Assembly (NCBI GenBank): GCA_018821305.1
Contig: JAHJMN010000058.1
Coordinates: 1 to 40,666 of the forward strand
Length of the DNA stretch: 40,666 nt
Direction of reading: 5' to 3'
DNA from: Myxococcota bacterium
GTDB taxonomy: Bacteria; Myxococcota_A; Polyangia; HGW-17
Part shown: one piece after another, positions 26,640-35,120 of the stretch
How positions within the stretch are numbered: position 1 is the first letter of the stretch
Layout: every line of letters begins with the position of its first letter
Translations under genes and position numbers: made by a program
Notes under the pieces: model-generated
Databases searched by the model: none
The model's input: the letters and a program-made list of their open reading frames with translations, nothing else
What the model was told of the DNA's origin: nothing

Positions 26640-26691
26640 AACTTAACCTAGCCTTGTATAAAATAACACTAAAAACCTCAGTTGTATGTGT

Positions 26692-27258
26692 TTATCTGAA
26701 TATCTTTCCCGTTTCAAGTCTATTCGATGTTTTTACCATGCAAGGGAGACCAGCTACAGTTCCGCAAAGGTTCGCCCTCATAAGATAGGGACCCCGCGGT
26801 GGGATGAACACAAGGTTAAACCGGGTAAAATTTCCAGTCCATCTTATAAAATGTGATTTAAAATCAATAAAGGATACTAATTTTACTTCCAGTGTAAAAT
26901 CCTCCGATGAAAAGGGAATGCCTGCTTCTGGAAGAGTGCTGGTATTGACGGAAATGATAATTTCATCCCCTATCCGGGACAGGGATAAGACGCCTGCTTC
27001 TGCTTTCAGCGAACGGCCCAACCAGGAAAAATCCTCCCTTTTAAGAGAATCAGAGTCAATTTCACAAAAGCTCAGGTTAAAATATCCATTTCTCGCTGGA
27101 ACAATGTTCTGATTTATAAGAATCTCTTCCATTTCGGGTGTTTTAAGTAAGTCGGGAATAGAGAAACTTCTGCAATCTTCTTCTTCTGTCTCATCTGCAT
27201 CGGGAATATTATCCCCTGTCAGTTCAGCTTTCTCAAGAATGCTTCTAAATATATCCAT
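26692..27258 (-). CDS. Conserved-looking protein of unknown function, last gene of the nrdJ-ribF operon
   Basis: A 188-residue soluble protein with an acidic N-terminal stretch (DADETEEEDC) and a strand-rich C-terminal part (about 60-175). I do not recognise a family; a PilZ-like barrel is conceivable but no RxxxR motif is seen. The ATG at 27258 overlaps the end of ribF by 14 bases and has GAGG upstream, so it is translationally coupled and probably real. Confidence 0.6.
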   Translation of the reverse strand: MDIFRSILEKAELTGDNIPDADETEEEDCRSFSIPDLLKTPEMEEILINQNIVPARNGYFNLSFCEIDSDSLKREDFSWLGRSLKAEAGVLSLSRIGDEIIISVNTSTLPEAGIPFSSEDFTLEVKLVSFIDFKSHFIRWTGNFTRFNLVFIPPRGPYLMRANLCGTVAGLPCMVKTSNRLETGKIFR

Positions 27259-28147
27259 TGAGATGCCTCACTTTTTCGATATCAAGAGATATCTGTTTTA
27301 CAAGCTCATCCTTTGATGGAAAAGCTATCTGTTCTCTCAATTTCATAACAAATTGTATTTCAATCGTTTTTCCATAAATGTCACCAGAAAAACCGTCAAT
27401 AAATACTTCAAACGCCCTTTTACCCCCAGAAAAGAAAGTGGTTCGAGCTCCGATACTCGCGGCTCCTGAAAATACAGTTGTATCGGGCATTACAACTCTC
27501 ACAACATAAACACCATCTGAAGGAATAAGTACTTCTGTCTCTACATTCGCTGTAGGAAAACCAAGCGTTCTGCCAATCTTCATACCCTCAACCACTACTC
27601 CTGCAGCGGAGTATGGCCTTCCAAGCATTAGAGCTGCCTGTTCGATCTGACCTGAAGAAATAAGGTACCGGATAAGAGTGGATGAAACCACAGATCCATT
27701 TACAGATACGGGATTCACCGGGTTAATTTCTACTCTTCCTTTCAGACGATTTTGTAAAATCCCGATATCGCCTAATGCATTTTTTCCGAAACGAAAGTTT
27801 GAACCTATTGAAATAACTTTCAAATTATCTAAACAAAGCATGTCGGAGAATTGCTCCGCTGAAAGTTCGGCAATGGAATCGTTAAATTCCAGCACCGTCA
27901 GGGCATCGAGACCTGTTTCCTCCAGAAGAGTTTTTCGCTGTTCAAAAGAGGTTAGTAATTGAACAGGGCGATTGAAATAATCACCAGGATGGGGGCTGAA
28001 AGTAATAGCTGCGGTGGGTCGACATTTTTCCAGTGCCGTTTTAATTAGAAAACGATGGCCCAGATGAACTCCATCAAAGTTTCCGATTACCAGTGATGCT
28101 GGAGCTACCTGACTTTCAAGTTCTGCCAGGGATTTAACCGTTAACAT
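27245..28147 (-). CDS. ribF: Bifunctional riboflavin kinase / FAD synthetase
   Basis: Makes FMN and then FAD in the cytoplasm. The nucleotidyltransferase half (about 1-170) shows GNFDGVHLGH (22-31), a class I adenylyltransferase HxGH motif, TFSPHPGDYF, and SSTLIRYLISSGQIEQA. The kinase half (about 175-300) shows GRTLGFPTANVE, the FMN/ATP-binding PTAN motif. I start at ATG 28147, one base after the nrdJ stop (TGA-A-ATG), which is a typical coupled arrangement; a GTG at 28174 overlapping nrdJ is the alternative. Confidence 0.93.
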   Translation of the reverse strand: MLTVKSLAELESQVAPASLVIGNFDGVHLGHRFLIKTALEKCRPTAAITFSPHPGDYFNRPVQLLTSFEQRKTLLEETGLDALTVLEFNDSIAELSAEQFSDMLCLDNLKVISIGSNFRFGKNALGDIGILQNRLKGRVEINPVNPVSVNGSVVSSTLIRYLISSGQIEQAALMLGRPYSAAGVVVEGMKIGRTLGFPTANVETEVLIPSDGVYVVRVVMPDTTVFSGAASIGARTTFFSGGKRAFEVFIDGFSGDIYGKTIEIQFVMKLREQIAFPSKDELVKQISLDIEKVRHLNGYI

Positions 28148-28148
28148 T

Positions 28149-30815
28149 TCATGAACATCCGGATGTGGAACCACAATTCATGCATTTATAACATGACCCG
28201 TTTCTTACCATAACAAACCCACAATCGGGACAGATCGGAGCGTCTGATGATGCCACATAATCACCAGTTGTATTGCTTTCATAAGTAGGAGAATAACAAC
28301 TTTCACACTTCTCATTCAGAAAATTAGTTCGAACAAATCGATCTATTCCATCTCTACCTTTAAGAAATAGCCAACGGAATATATAATCCAGAAGACTTGA
28401 TGCAACAGGAATATCAGGATTAGTCGTGATTCCAGAAGGCTCAAACCTTGTGTGCATAAACTTTTCACAGAATAATGTCAGAGGAACTCCATGCTGGAGT
28501 GCAATGCTGATTGCAATACTGAAAGCATCCATTAAACCGCTTATTGTGGAGCCTTCTTTAGCCATGGCAATAAAGACTTCTCCAGGATCTCCATCAGGAT
28601 AGTACCCAATTGTTATGTACCCTTCATGGCCTCCTACTTCGAATTTATGAGTAACACTCAAACGTTCATCGGGGAGTTTCTTCCGAACAAGTGTAAATTC
28701 GAGTTTTTTCGAAATTGCAGAAGAGTCTTTCTTTTCTTTTAGAGACAGGGGTTCTGTTCCTTTTGAGCCCTCACGGTATAGCGCAACACTCTTCAGTCCC
28801 ATTTTCCAGGCATCAATATAAATTTTGCTTATTTCTTCATTTGTTGTATCGCCCGGAAGATTGACGGTTTTTGAAATGGCTCCACTTAAAAAAGGCTGAA
28901 CGGCGGCCATCATATTCAAATGTGCCCGGGGACTTATGCTTCTAGTGCCGTTTAAAGCTCTTAACGCTGTATCAAAAACATCCAGATGATCTGAATTTAA
29001 ATGCGGAGCACCTTCCATGGTCCCATTTTCTTCAAGATACTTTATTATATCTGTTATTTTATTATCGTTGTACCCAAGATTTTTAAGTCCAGCTGCCACA
29101 CTTCGGGTAACAAGTTTTATAGTTCCACCTCCGACGAGATGTTTGAAAACAACCAAAGCAACCATAGGCTCAATTCCGGTAGAATCACTATCCATAAGGA
29201 ATCCGATAGTTCCTGTAGGGGCAAGCAATGTTACCTGAGCATTTCTCAGACCGTACTTCTGTCCTTCTTCTTTTACGGTTTCCCATAGTTGGCGACTGGA
29301 CTCAATAAGTTCCGAAGGTGTTTCACGGCCGAAACGACGGGAGTGATCCATGTGAAGCGATATTACATTATGAAAATGGTATTTATTTTTTTCATACTCT
29401 TCGAAAGGTCCCTTTACACTGGCAAGTTTGGCACTTCTAATCCAGGAAGCTGCGGTCATAATTGAAGTAATTACTCCGGCATAACTTCGGCCTTTGACAC
29501 TGTCATAGGGAATGCCCTGAGTCATCAAAAGACCGCCCAGATTTGTATATCCCAAGCCAAGAGGTCTGAATTTCTTGGAATTTTTCGTTATTTCAGGAGT
29601 CGGATACCCGGCCCGATCAACTATTATTTCCATCGCAGTAATAAACAATTGGCATGCTTGAACAAATGCTTCAGTATTAAAACGATTGTCAGATTCAAGA
29701 AATTTTAAAAGATTAAGAGAGGCAAGATTGCACGCACTCTCATCAATAAACATGAATTCACTACAGGGATTAGAGGCATTTATCCGCCCTGATTCCGGAC
29801 AGGTATGCCATTTATTAATAGTTGTATCAAACTGCAGTCCCGGATCACCACATTTCCAGGCAGCGTCAGTAATGCGATTCCATATTTCACGAGCCTTAAC
29901 AGTTTTTAAAACGGTTCCGTCCGTCACTGCTTTAAGAGACCACTCCTCATCATTAGTAACGGCAGACATAAATTCATCGGTAACCCGAACTGAATGATTT
30001 GCATTCTGAAAGTACACACTGGACCAGGCTTCGCCATCAAATGAACCGTCATATCCTTCCCGGACAAGGGCTCTGGCTTTATCTTCCTCTATGATTTTTG
30101 AGTCAATAAATTCAAATATATCAGGATGTTCAGCGTTCAGGATCACCATTTTGGCTGCTCGCCGGGTTTTCCCGCCACTCTTTATAACACCAGCAAAGCT
30201 GTCAAATCCCTTCATAAAACAGACTGGTCCACTTGCTTTACCACCACCGGAAAGATTTTCCTTTGAACTTCTCAGAGAACTGAAATTTATCCCGCTTCCA
30301 CTTCCCCCTTTGAAAATCATTGCCTCTGTTTTTGCAAGGTCTAAAATACTCTCCAGATCGTCATTAACTTTAAGAATAAAGCACGCACTCGCCTGAGGAA
30401 CATCTTCAACCCCGACATTAAACCAGACGGGACTATTAAACGCTGCGTACTGGTTCACGCAAAGCCATATCAACTCTTCACGAAAGATATTTCCTGATTC
30501 CTCGTTAAAATATCCGTCCTGAATACCCCAATCTGCAATTGTATTGCAAACTCTTGAAATCAAATCCCCCACACTCTTTTCCCGGAGTTCACTTTCCAGA
30601 TTGCCTCGAAAGTATTTCTGAGAAGCTATTGTAAAAGCGAGATCTGACCAACTCTCAGGAACATCTATATTTTTTTGCTCAAAAACAGGTTTTCCATCCG
30701 CTCCGGAAAGAACTGCATCGCGTTTATTCCATCCAATCTGCTCAAATGGATGCTTGCTTGAAGAACTGAAATACCTGTTTACAACAATTTTTTCACTGAC
30801 TGACTGATTTTCCAT
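28149..30815 (-). CDS. nrdJ: Adenosylcobalamin-dependent (class II) ribonucleotide reductase
   Basis: Reduces ribonucleotides to deoxyribonucleotides using adenosylcobalamin to generate the thiyl radical, so it works with or without oxygen. Active-site cysteines are in place: Cys145 (ASACFIL), radical Cys351 in NPCSE (349-353) and Cys362 in ESACNLASLNL, with the 351-362 spacing typical of NrdJ. LAPTGTIGF is the conserved substrate loop. The C-terminus has a zinc-ribbon-like CPDCG...CYKCMNCG and a GCS end that can serve as the re-reducing thiol tail. Length 888 is normal. Start has GGTGAG upstream. It leads a coupled operon with ribF. Confidence 0.95.
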   Translation of the reverse strand: MENQSVSEKIVVNRYFSSSSKHPFEQIGWNKRDAVLSGADGKPVFEQKNIDVPESWSDLAFTIASQKYFRGNLESELREKSVGDLISRVCNTIADWGIQDGYFNEESGNIFREELIWLCVNQYAAFNSPVWFNVGVEDVPQASACFILKVNDDLESILDLAKTEAMIFKGGSGSGINFSSLRSSKENLSGGGKASGPVCFMKGFDSFAGVIKSGGKTRRAAKMVILNAEHPDIFEFIDSKIIEEDKARALVREGYDGSFDGEAWSSVYFQNANHSVRVTDEFMSAVTNDEEWSLKAVTDGTVLKTVKAREIWNRITDAAWKCGDPGLQFDTTINKWHTCPESGRINASNPCSEFMFIDESACNLASLNLLKFLESDNRFNTEAFVQACQLFITAMEIIVDRAGYPTPEITKNSKKFRPLGLGYTNLGGLLMTQGIPYDSVKGRSYAGVITSIMTAASWIRSAKLASVKGPFEEYEKNKYHFHNVISLHMDHSRRFGRETPSELIESSRQLWETVKEEGQKYGLRNAQVTLLAPTGTIGFLMDSDSTGIEPMVALVVFKHLVGGGTIKLVTRSVAAGLKNLGYNDNKITDIIKYLEENGTMEGAPHLNSDHLDVFDTALRALNGTRSISPRAHLNMMAAVQPFLSGAISKTVNLPGDTTNEEISKIYIDAWKMGLKSVALYREGSKGTEPLSLKEKKDSSAISKKLEFTLVRKKLPDERLSVTHKFEVGGHEGYITIGYYPDGDPGEVFIAMAKEGSTISGLMDAFSIAISIALQHGVPLTLFCEKFMHTRFEPSGITTNPDIPVASSLLDYIFRWLFLKGRDGIDRFVRTNFLNEKCESCYSPTYESNTTGDYVASSDAPICPDCGFVMVRNGSCYKCMNCGSTSGCS

Positions 30816-31289
30816 TATCTCACCAAATTCTAAAGTACAACAACAAGTCGCTACAATTTTCTAGACTACTTTTGGGATAAACTGCGAAAAAATAGTTTTT
30901 CGAATTTCCGGGTAGAACCTAATTGATGGATTTGCTCAGGTAAAGCACAATTTCTAAGAGATTAATAATGCTCATTTTTCCCAATGATTAAAATAATCCG
31001 CATATTTCAATAGCATACTTATATATATGTCTAATGCTATAAAGCTCTGTTATTTATTTACTATTTTTGATATTTATTTTTTATAAATTGTTCTTTTTTT
31101 TTTAAAACACAGGAAATAAGAAATAAAAACTATTTACCTTCGGTTAAACCTGCTTTTATAATTTGTATCAGTTAAGGTTCTATCCGGTAATTTTTAAATT
31201 AAAATCCTTTTAAAAAGTTTCAATTCCGAATTGAAACCATAATATATTGAATACTCTCTATCCGGGTCGTTCGTTATTGGAGAAAAGTG
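30816..31289. other. AT-rich gap without a gene
   Basis: Divergent region between nrdJ and the zinc-ribbon gene. No coding frame was convincing. It has long T and A runs around 31050-31120, a possible degenerate family A trace (TTCTATCCGG near 31178) and the perfect palindrome at 31217. I see no B12-type riboswitch upstream of nrdJ. Confidence 0.6.
31217..31237. promoter_or_regulatory. Perfect 21-base palindrome, possible operator
   Basis: Ten-base arms GTTTCAATTC / GAATTGAAAC around a single C. It lies 53 bases before the start of the zinc-ribbon gene. Its symmetry and single occurrence suggest a dimeric-regulator site; it superficially resembles a CRISPR repeat end but is not repeated. Confidence 0.45.
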
Positions 31290-32759
31290 ATGAACTATAT
31301 ATGTACGAGCTGTGGAAATAAATTTGAACATGAGGATGGCGCACTTCGTTGTCCCCTTTGCCTGAGAAAAAACGGAATTCTTCCATGGGAAGAAGATCAA
31401 AAATCCAGTTTGCGAAAGAGAATAATTATAATTTCTGGCATTTGCATTGGATTGCTTGTTCTTGTGGGGGCCAGTTTCGCTTATTTTACTCTTAAAAAAC
31501 CGGCGAAGGCAGTTAAAAACACACAGAAAGTAAGTGAAAAAACGAGCCTGTTGCCAGACTGGAAGAAAATAGAGAAAGCCAGTGGATTCAGGATTGGACC
31601 AGAAAACCCAGATCCCTTTTCATGTGGAGAAAATTGCAAAAAACTTGTGGTTTCAACGGATAATCCGACTAAACTTCGTGAATTAATTTCAAGTTCTGCC
31701 CAGGGAAAGGTAGATGGCACCCTCAAGGGCTCCCTTCGCTCCGTTGAAGAACTTGCGAAAGCTGTCATATCAAAAGAAAAGATTTCGGCTACTTCCCTTG
31801 AATGGAATGTTCTTGCATGGGTGGTGCTGAATCAAACAAAGAAATTTAAAGCCTCCATTATCCCAGTCAAACCTGGAAAAATCATTGGGGAAAAATCCTG
31901 TATTGGCTCTTTCGCCGTGATTGTATCGGAAAATACAAAGGATTCCCAACCTGTAACTCTGGATGTTACAGGAATTCCACCCATGGAACACAGCATTGAA
32001 ACACCCCTGAGTCCCGAAAGCGTTGTTGCGAGATATCTGGCAATGAGAACTCTTCGCAAGTTTTCACCCTGGAGTAACGAGTGGGATATTTTTCATCCGG
32101 AAAACATCATGGCCCCGCGTGGTTCTGAAAAGGAGGCTCTTGAATCACTCAAATCCCTGATGCAGGCTGAAAAAATCGATTCCAACCCACAAGTTCAATG
32201 TGCCTTCGTATGGCATGGACTCGTTTTCAGAATGCTTTCAAATGTAAAAAAATATACTTCGCTCATGAAAAGTGGAACAAATTCACCAGGAGCCCTTTCC
32301 ATGGATATCGTCGGCAGGATTATCAGAAGCGATTATGGAGAGAAAACGGATCTTAAGCTCCTGAAAGGGTTTGAGGCTTCTGCAGTCATGTATGCTGCTA
32401 CTACGGGGCAGAAAGTCGATGAATCTTTTCTTGACACACTCATAGATACCCGACGTCCAGAATCCATTTTTCCTGTAATTGCATACCATCTGAGACAACA
32501 GACACCAGATAGTTATAAAAAAGCCCTCACTTTACTTAACGCCTGGTTCCCCGAGAAAAAAAGATGGGTCGTGGAATATTTATTCACGATATATATTAAT
32601 ACAGGGGAACTTTCTCAGGCTGAGGAACTTATTACTTTTGTGAGGAAGCAGGATCCATCCAGTTCTCTTGCAGCATACTTTGAAAAAGTTATTCAGGAAA
32701 AAAAAGAAGTTCAAAAAACTAAGAATAAGCCTACCGCAGATCCAAAACTAAAAAACTAA
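31290..32759 (+). CDS. Zinc-ribbon, single-pass membrane protein with repeat-like C-terminus, unknown
   Basis: A 489-residue protein with a cytoplasmic zinc ribbon at the extreme N-terminus (CTSC and CPLC), a membrane helix at about 46-66, and a large extracytoplasmic part of about 420 residues. The end (about 400-475) is helical and TPR-like (AEELITFVRKQDPSSSL). This zinc ribbon-TM-exported layout recurs in uncharacterised delta-proteobacterial proteins. Start at ATG 31290 with GGAG seven bases before; a GTG one codon earlier is an alternative. Function unknown. Confidence 0.7.
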   Translation: MNYICTSCGNKFEHEDGALRCPLCLRKNGILPWEEDQKSSLRKRIIIISGICIGLLVLVGASFAYFTLKKPAKAVKNTQKVSEKTSLLPDWKKIEKASGFRIGPENPDPFSCGENCKKLVVSTDNPTKLRELISSSAQGKVDGTLKGSLRSVEELAKAVISKEKISATSLEWNVLAWVVLNQTKKFKASIIPVKPGKIIGEKSCIGSFAVIVSENTKDSQPVTLDVTGIPPMEHSIETPLSPESVVARYLAMRTLRKFSPWSNEWDIFHPENIMAPRGSEKEALESLKSLMQAEKIDSNPQVQCAFVWHGLVFRMLSNVKKYTSLMKSGTNSPGALSMDIVGRIIRSDYGEKTDLKLLKGFEASAVMYAATTGQKVDESFLDTLIDTRRPESIFPVIAYHLRQQTPDSYKKALTLLNAWFPEKKRWVVEYLFTIYINTGELSQAEELITFVRKQDPSSSLAAYFEKVIQEKKEVQKTKNKPTADPKLKN

Positions 32760-32864
32760 GCAAAATATTAAATTTTAAAATTTGAATGAAAAAAAGGTGA
32801 TATGGGCATATAGTCTTACTTGCGAACTAACATTTGAAAAACAGTAACTTTTTTATTTTTGCTG

Positions 32865-32893
32865 TTGACATAGCCCTTTGTTGTCCATATTAT
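32865..32893 (+). promoter_or_regulatory. Near-ideal sigma70 promoter
   Basis: TTGACA (32865-32870), a 17-base spacer, then TATTAT (32888-32893). The best match to the consensus in the window, 55 bases before the ATG of the small basic protein, which also has AAAGGAG. Strong constitutive expression is expected. Confidence 0.75.
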
Positions 32894-32948
32894 GCAGTAA
32901 GGAATTTAGTAGTTTAATTGTTATCACTTTTAATCAAAGGAGCTCACC

Positions 32949-33464
32949 ATGTCAAAAGTTGATTATAATAATTTTTTTGCAGCAATCAAAGATACAACAA
33001 CTTATACAAAATCCGAAACTGTAGATCACATTAAGAAGCTTGTTCACACTTTAATGGATCAGCGCTTTGACCTCATCATTAATCCAGATGCCTTTGCAGC
33101 AATCAGAACTTACCTCAAGGGCAACATGGAAAACCACCTTGAAAAAATAAGGTTTTCTGACATTCTGAATTTAAATGGTGGTGTTCCCCGCGTTTCAAAA
33201 GGCCGCAATGAAAAACCTGCAAAGCCAATTGACTATCATTCAGTATTGGAAGTACTTCACGCTTACCTCAAAGATGGAAAAGCTGCAAGCGCAAGTGAAA
33301 TAAAGAGCGAAATTAATACTAAACTTAGTGTTGAAATTACGACAGGACAATGGCAGTCATTCCGTAAAAAACTGCCCATGGCGCTTGGTAACACAAAGTG
33401 GGACTTGGAAAAAATTGGTGGTGATAAAGCTCAGTCCCGCTGGAAAATTAAAAAGGTAAAATAG
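32949..33464 (+). CDS. Small basic protein with possible winged-helix C-terminus, likely highly expressed
   Basis: Unrecognised 171-residue, Lys-rich protein with no signal or membrane segment. Residues about 1-70 are helical (TVDHIKKLVHTLMDQRFDLI). A short basic linker (KGRNEKPAKP) leads to residues about 95-171, whose pattern (HSVLEVLHAYLKDGKAAS, then ASEIKSEINTKLSVEITTG, then WDLEKI and SRWKIKKVK) resembles a small winged helix, so nucleic-acid binding is plausible (inference). AAAGGAG RBS and a near-consensus promoter upstream suggest abundant expression. Downstream lies a cluster of family A and B repeats. Confidence 0.65.
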   Translation: MSKVDYNNFFAAIKDTTTYTKSETVDHIKKLVHTLMDQRFDLIINPDAFAAIRTYLKGNMENHLEKIRFSDILNLNGGVPRVSKGRNEKPAKPIDYHSVLEVLHAYLKDGKAASASEIKSEINTKLSVEITTGQWQSFRKKLPMALGNTKWDLEKIGGDKAQSRWKIKKVK

Positions 33465-33502
33465 ACCTGAGAAATCAGAAGTTCATCCTTTTCCCGCCAA
33501 AT

Positions 33503-33538
33503 TTGTTCATCCTGTAATTCAATTTTCTTATTAAAATC
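33503..33538 (+). repeat. Family A remnant
   Basis: TTGTTCATCCTGTAATTC and TTCTTATTAAAATC match the first half of family A without its GC-rich core. It lies 40 bases before a complete copy. Confidence 0.45.
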
Positions 33539-33576
33539 AACTATCTCCAATGCAACTCGGTTAGTGCTGTATTAGT

Positions 33577-33722
33577 TAGTTCGTGTCCTGTAATTCGCTT
33601 CGCGAAGAAATTTATTAAAATTTCTAACAGGCCACTAGTAATATTTTCAACACCTTGAGGTTACTGTCCTGAGCAAAAATTGGGCGAAAAATTTGATTTT
33701 TGGTATTTCAGGACAGTAACTA
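33577..33722 (+). repeat. Family A repeat, best full-length copy (146 bases)
   Basis: Reference copy. Imperfect terminal inverted repeats TAGTTCGTGTCCTGTAATTC and (reversed) TAGTTACTGTCCTGAAATAC, bounded by TA at both ends. Inside are TTCGCTTCGCGAAG, the hairpin GAAATTTATTAAAATTTC, CTAACAGGCCACTAG, a CAACACCTTGAGG segment, and a second hairpin whose 13-base arms GTTACTGTCCTGA / TCAGGACAGTAAC are perfect. The short form ends at CAGGCCACTA. The element has no open frame of note. Confidence 0.88.
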
Positions 33723-33965
33723 TACCGCTTCCTTAGTAATACGATTGTGAGTTATTATAAAGAAAATCTTCAGGAATAAGCCACTGATTGTCCTGTTCCT
33801 GCTACTGATTACCTGAATACCAGATTTATTTTAACAGGAACTCAGGCAGTCAACAAACAGGAACAGTGTCAGTGCGTATCTATTCAATATCAATGGTAAA
33901 TTACAAGGACCAGAAGCAAATATTCACTTTTTAGATTTCGATCCTTTTACTCATGAAGCGGTCTA
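33721..33965 (-). repeat. Family B repeat, complete copy (245 bases)
   Basis: Begins TATACCGCTTCCTTAGTAAT and ends (reversed) TAGACCGCTTCATGAGTAAA, so the ends are inverted repeats bounded by TA. It starts exactly where the family A copy ends. The middle matches the 36899 copy in inverse orientation (GATTGTCCTGTTCCTGCTAC; ATTCACTTTT; TTTCGATCCTTTTACTC). With family A it fills the 33465-33978 gap. Confidence 0.82.
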
Positions 33966-33978
33966 GTTGATATTGGGT

Positions 33979-34812
33979 TTAGTTTGCCTTCAGCACGTCA
34001 GTAATCTTTCTTCCATTTGCATCACGAGAATTCAATATTGACTCGCTGCTTACACTGTAATCGCTTGTTCCATATAGTATTTTCGCCCAGATAACTTGAA
34101 TATACCTTTCCGTTGAAGTTCTGGATGGTGATGCCGCGAATTGTACTCGATAACACTTTCTTTTGTAGTGATCGTTCACTTGCCCGGAAACTATTTTCCC
34201 TTTCATAAGATGAATGTGACCCTTACTGTCAAAGTGGCCAATATAGTTGAAATTCCGTTTTTCTCCTGGCAAGGTAAGGACATCATAAGAGGGATTGTCG
34301 GTTATAAAAAGACTTCCAGATGTGTCAGTATATATATAAAATCCTTCAGGCATTTTAAAAACTTCGTGAAATGACTTACGGTCTCCATAGACGAAGGTTT
34401 TGACAGTTTTTTCCAGTTCAGGCCAATTTTTCCTGTTTTTTCGATAGGTGCTGCTTATTTCGCGAAATTCTTTCAATGAAATACGCTTCGGATCTATCCA
34501 GTGTGTATCAAACAGTGTTCCAGGAACATGAGTAAATTTTTCAATTGTAATCATTTTTTTATAACGTTCGGCAATCGGTAGGGTTCCGACATTACCCGTC
34601 AGTTTTACTGTTTGTTTTTTTAATGGCGAGCGGTAATAAAGATGATGTTTTGTTTGCCAGGATAACTCAACAAATTCTTTTTCAGTGCCGTAAATAATCT
34701 CGCCACCACCGCTACATTCTATTTTCTGTTTAAAGTCCGGCTTGCCTGATCTGCATGAAATTATAAACAAAATTAAAACAGCAATAAAAATCCTCTTAGT
34801 ATTCTTTTTCAT
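33979..34812 (-). CDS. Lipoprotein of unknown function
   Basis: Signal peptide with a lipobox (LFIISC, Cys20) if translation starts at the internal ATG at 34812; the upstream ATG at 34836 would add a non-signal extension. The mature protein (about 258 residues) is basic, Lys-rich and strand-rich, without a motif I know. It is flanked on both sides by repeat elements and by genes on the other strand, so it is a single-gene unit. No function assigned. Confidence 0.6.
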   Translation of the reverse strand: MKKNTKRIFIAVLILFIISCRSGKPDFKQKIECSGGGEIIYGTEKEFVELSWQTKHHLYYRSPLKKQTVKLTGNVGTLPIAERYKKMITIEKFTHVPGTLFDTHWIDPKRISLKEFREISSTYRKNRKNWPELEKTVKTFVYGDRKSFHEVFKMPEGFYIYTDTSGSLFITDNPSYDVLTLPGEKRNFNYIGHFDSKGHIHLMKGKIVSGQVNDHYKRKCYRVQFAASPSRTSTERYIQVIWAKILYGTSDYSVSSESILNSRDANGRKITDVLKAN

Positions 34813-34902
34813 AAAGATACAATATTCAATTTCCATTCTGTGTCAATCTATTCAAAGAGGACTCTTGAAAACTCAACAGAAAACAAGTATATCCTGAGTA
34901 AG

Positions 34903-34967
34903 TAGTTCGTGTCCTGTAATTCGCTTCGCGAAGGATTTTATTAAAAATCCTAACAGGCCACGTACTA
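34903..34967 (+). repeat. Family A repeat, clean short copy (65 bases)
   Basis: TAGTTCGTGTCCTGTAATTCG, TTCGCGAAGGATTTTATTAA, AAATCCTAACAGGCCACG, then TACTA. It is a single long imperfect palindrome, with the GGATTTT-ATTA-AAAATCC stem intact. Lies in the divergent gap before the C25 protease gene. Confidence 0.85.
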
Positions 34968-34974
34968 AGTAGAG

Positions 34975-34999
34975 ATATTCCTGTTCGAGTACAGGAAAT
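34975..34999. promoter_or_regulatory. Hairpin next to the family A copy
   Basis: ATATTCCTGT-TCGAGT-ACAGGAAATAT: a stem of about 10 pairs with a single asymmetry and a six-base loop, 122 bases before the protease start. No T-run follows, so it is not an obvious terminator. Confidence 0.4.
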
Positions 35000-35120
35000 A
35001 TTAACATAAATCTTAACTGTGTATTCTGAAATACAGATTTTCCAAGTTTCGGTGGATTTCAAAACAGCAATTCATCTCAGTGGAATGCGTTTGAAGACAA
35101 AAACAGTATATGGAGATTAT

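Noticed and set aside
31217-31237. CRISPR-repeat-like palindrome ending GAATTGAAAC
   Set aside because: There is only one occurrence, no spacing pattern, and no cas genes.
30816-31289. Cobalamin riboswitch upstream of nrdJ
   Set aside because: I looked for a B12-box-like sequence (GCCACTG) in the region and did not find one.
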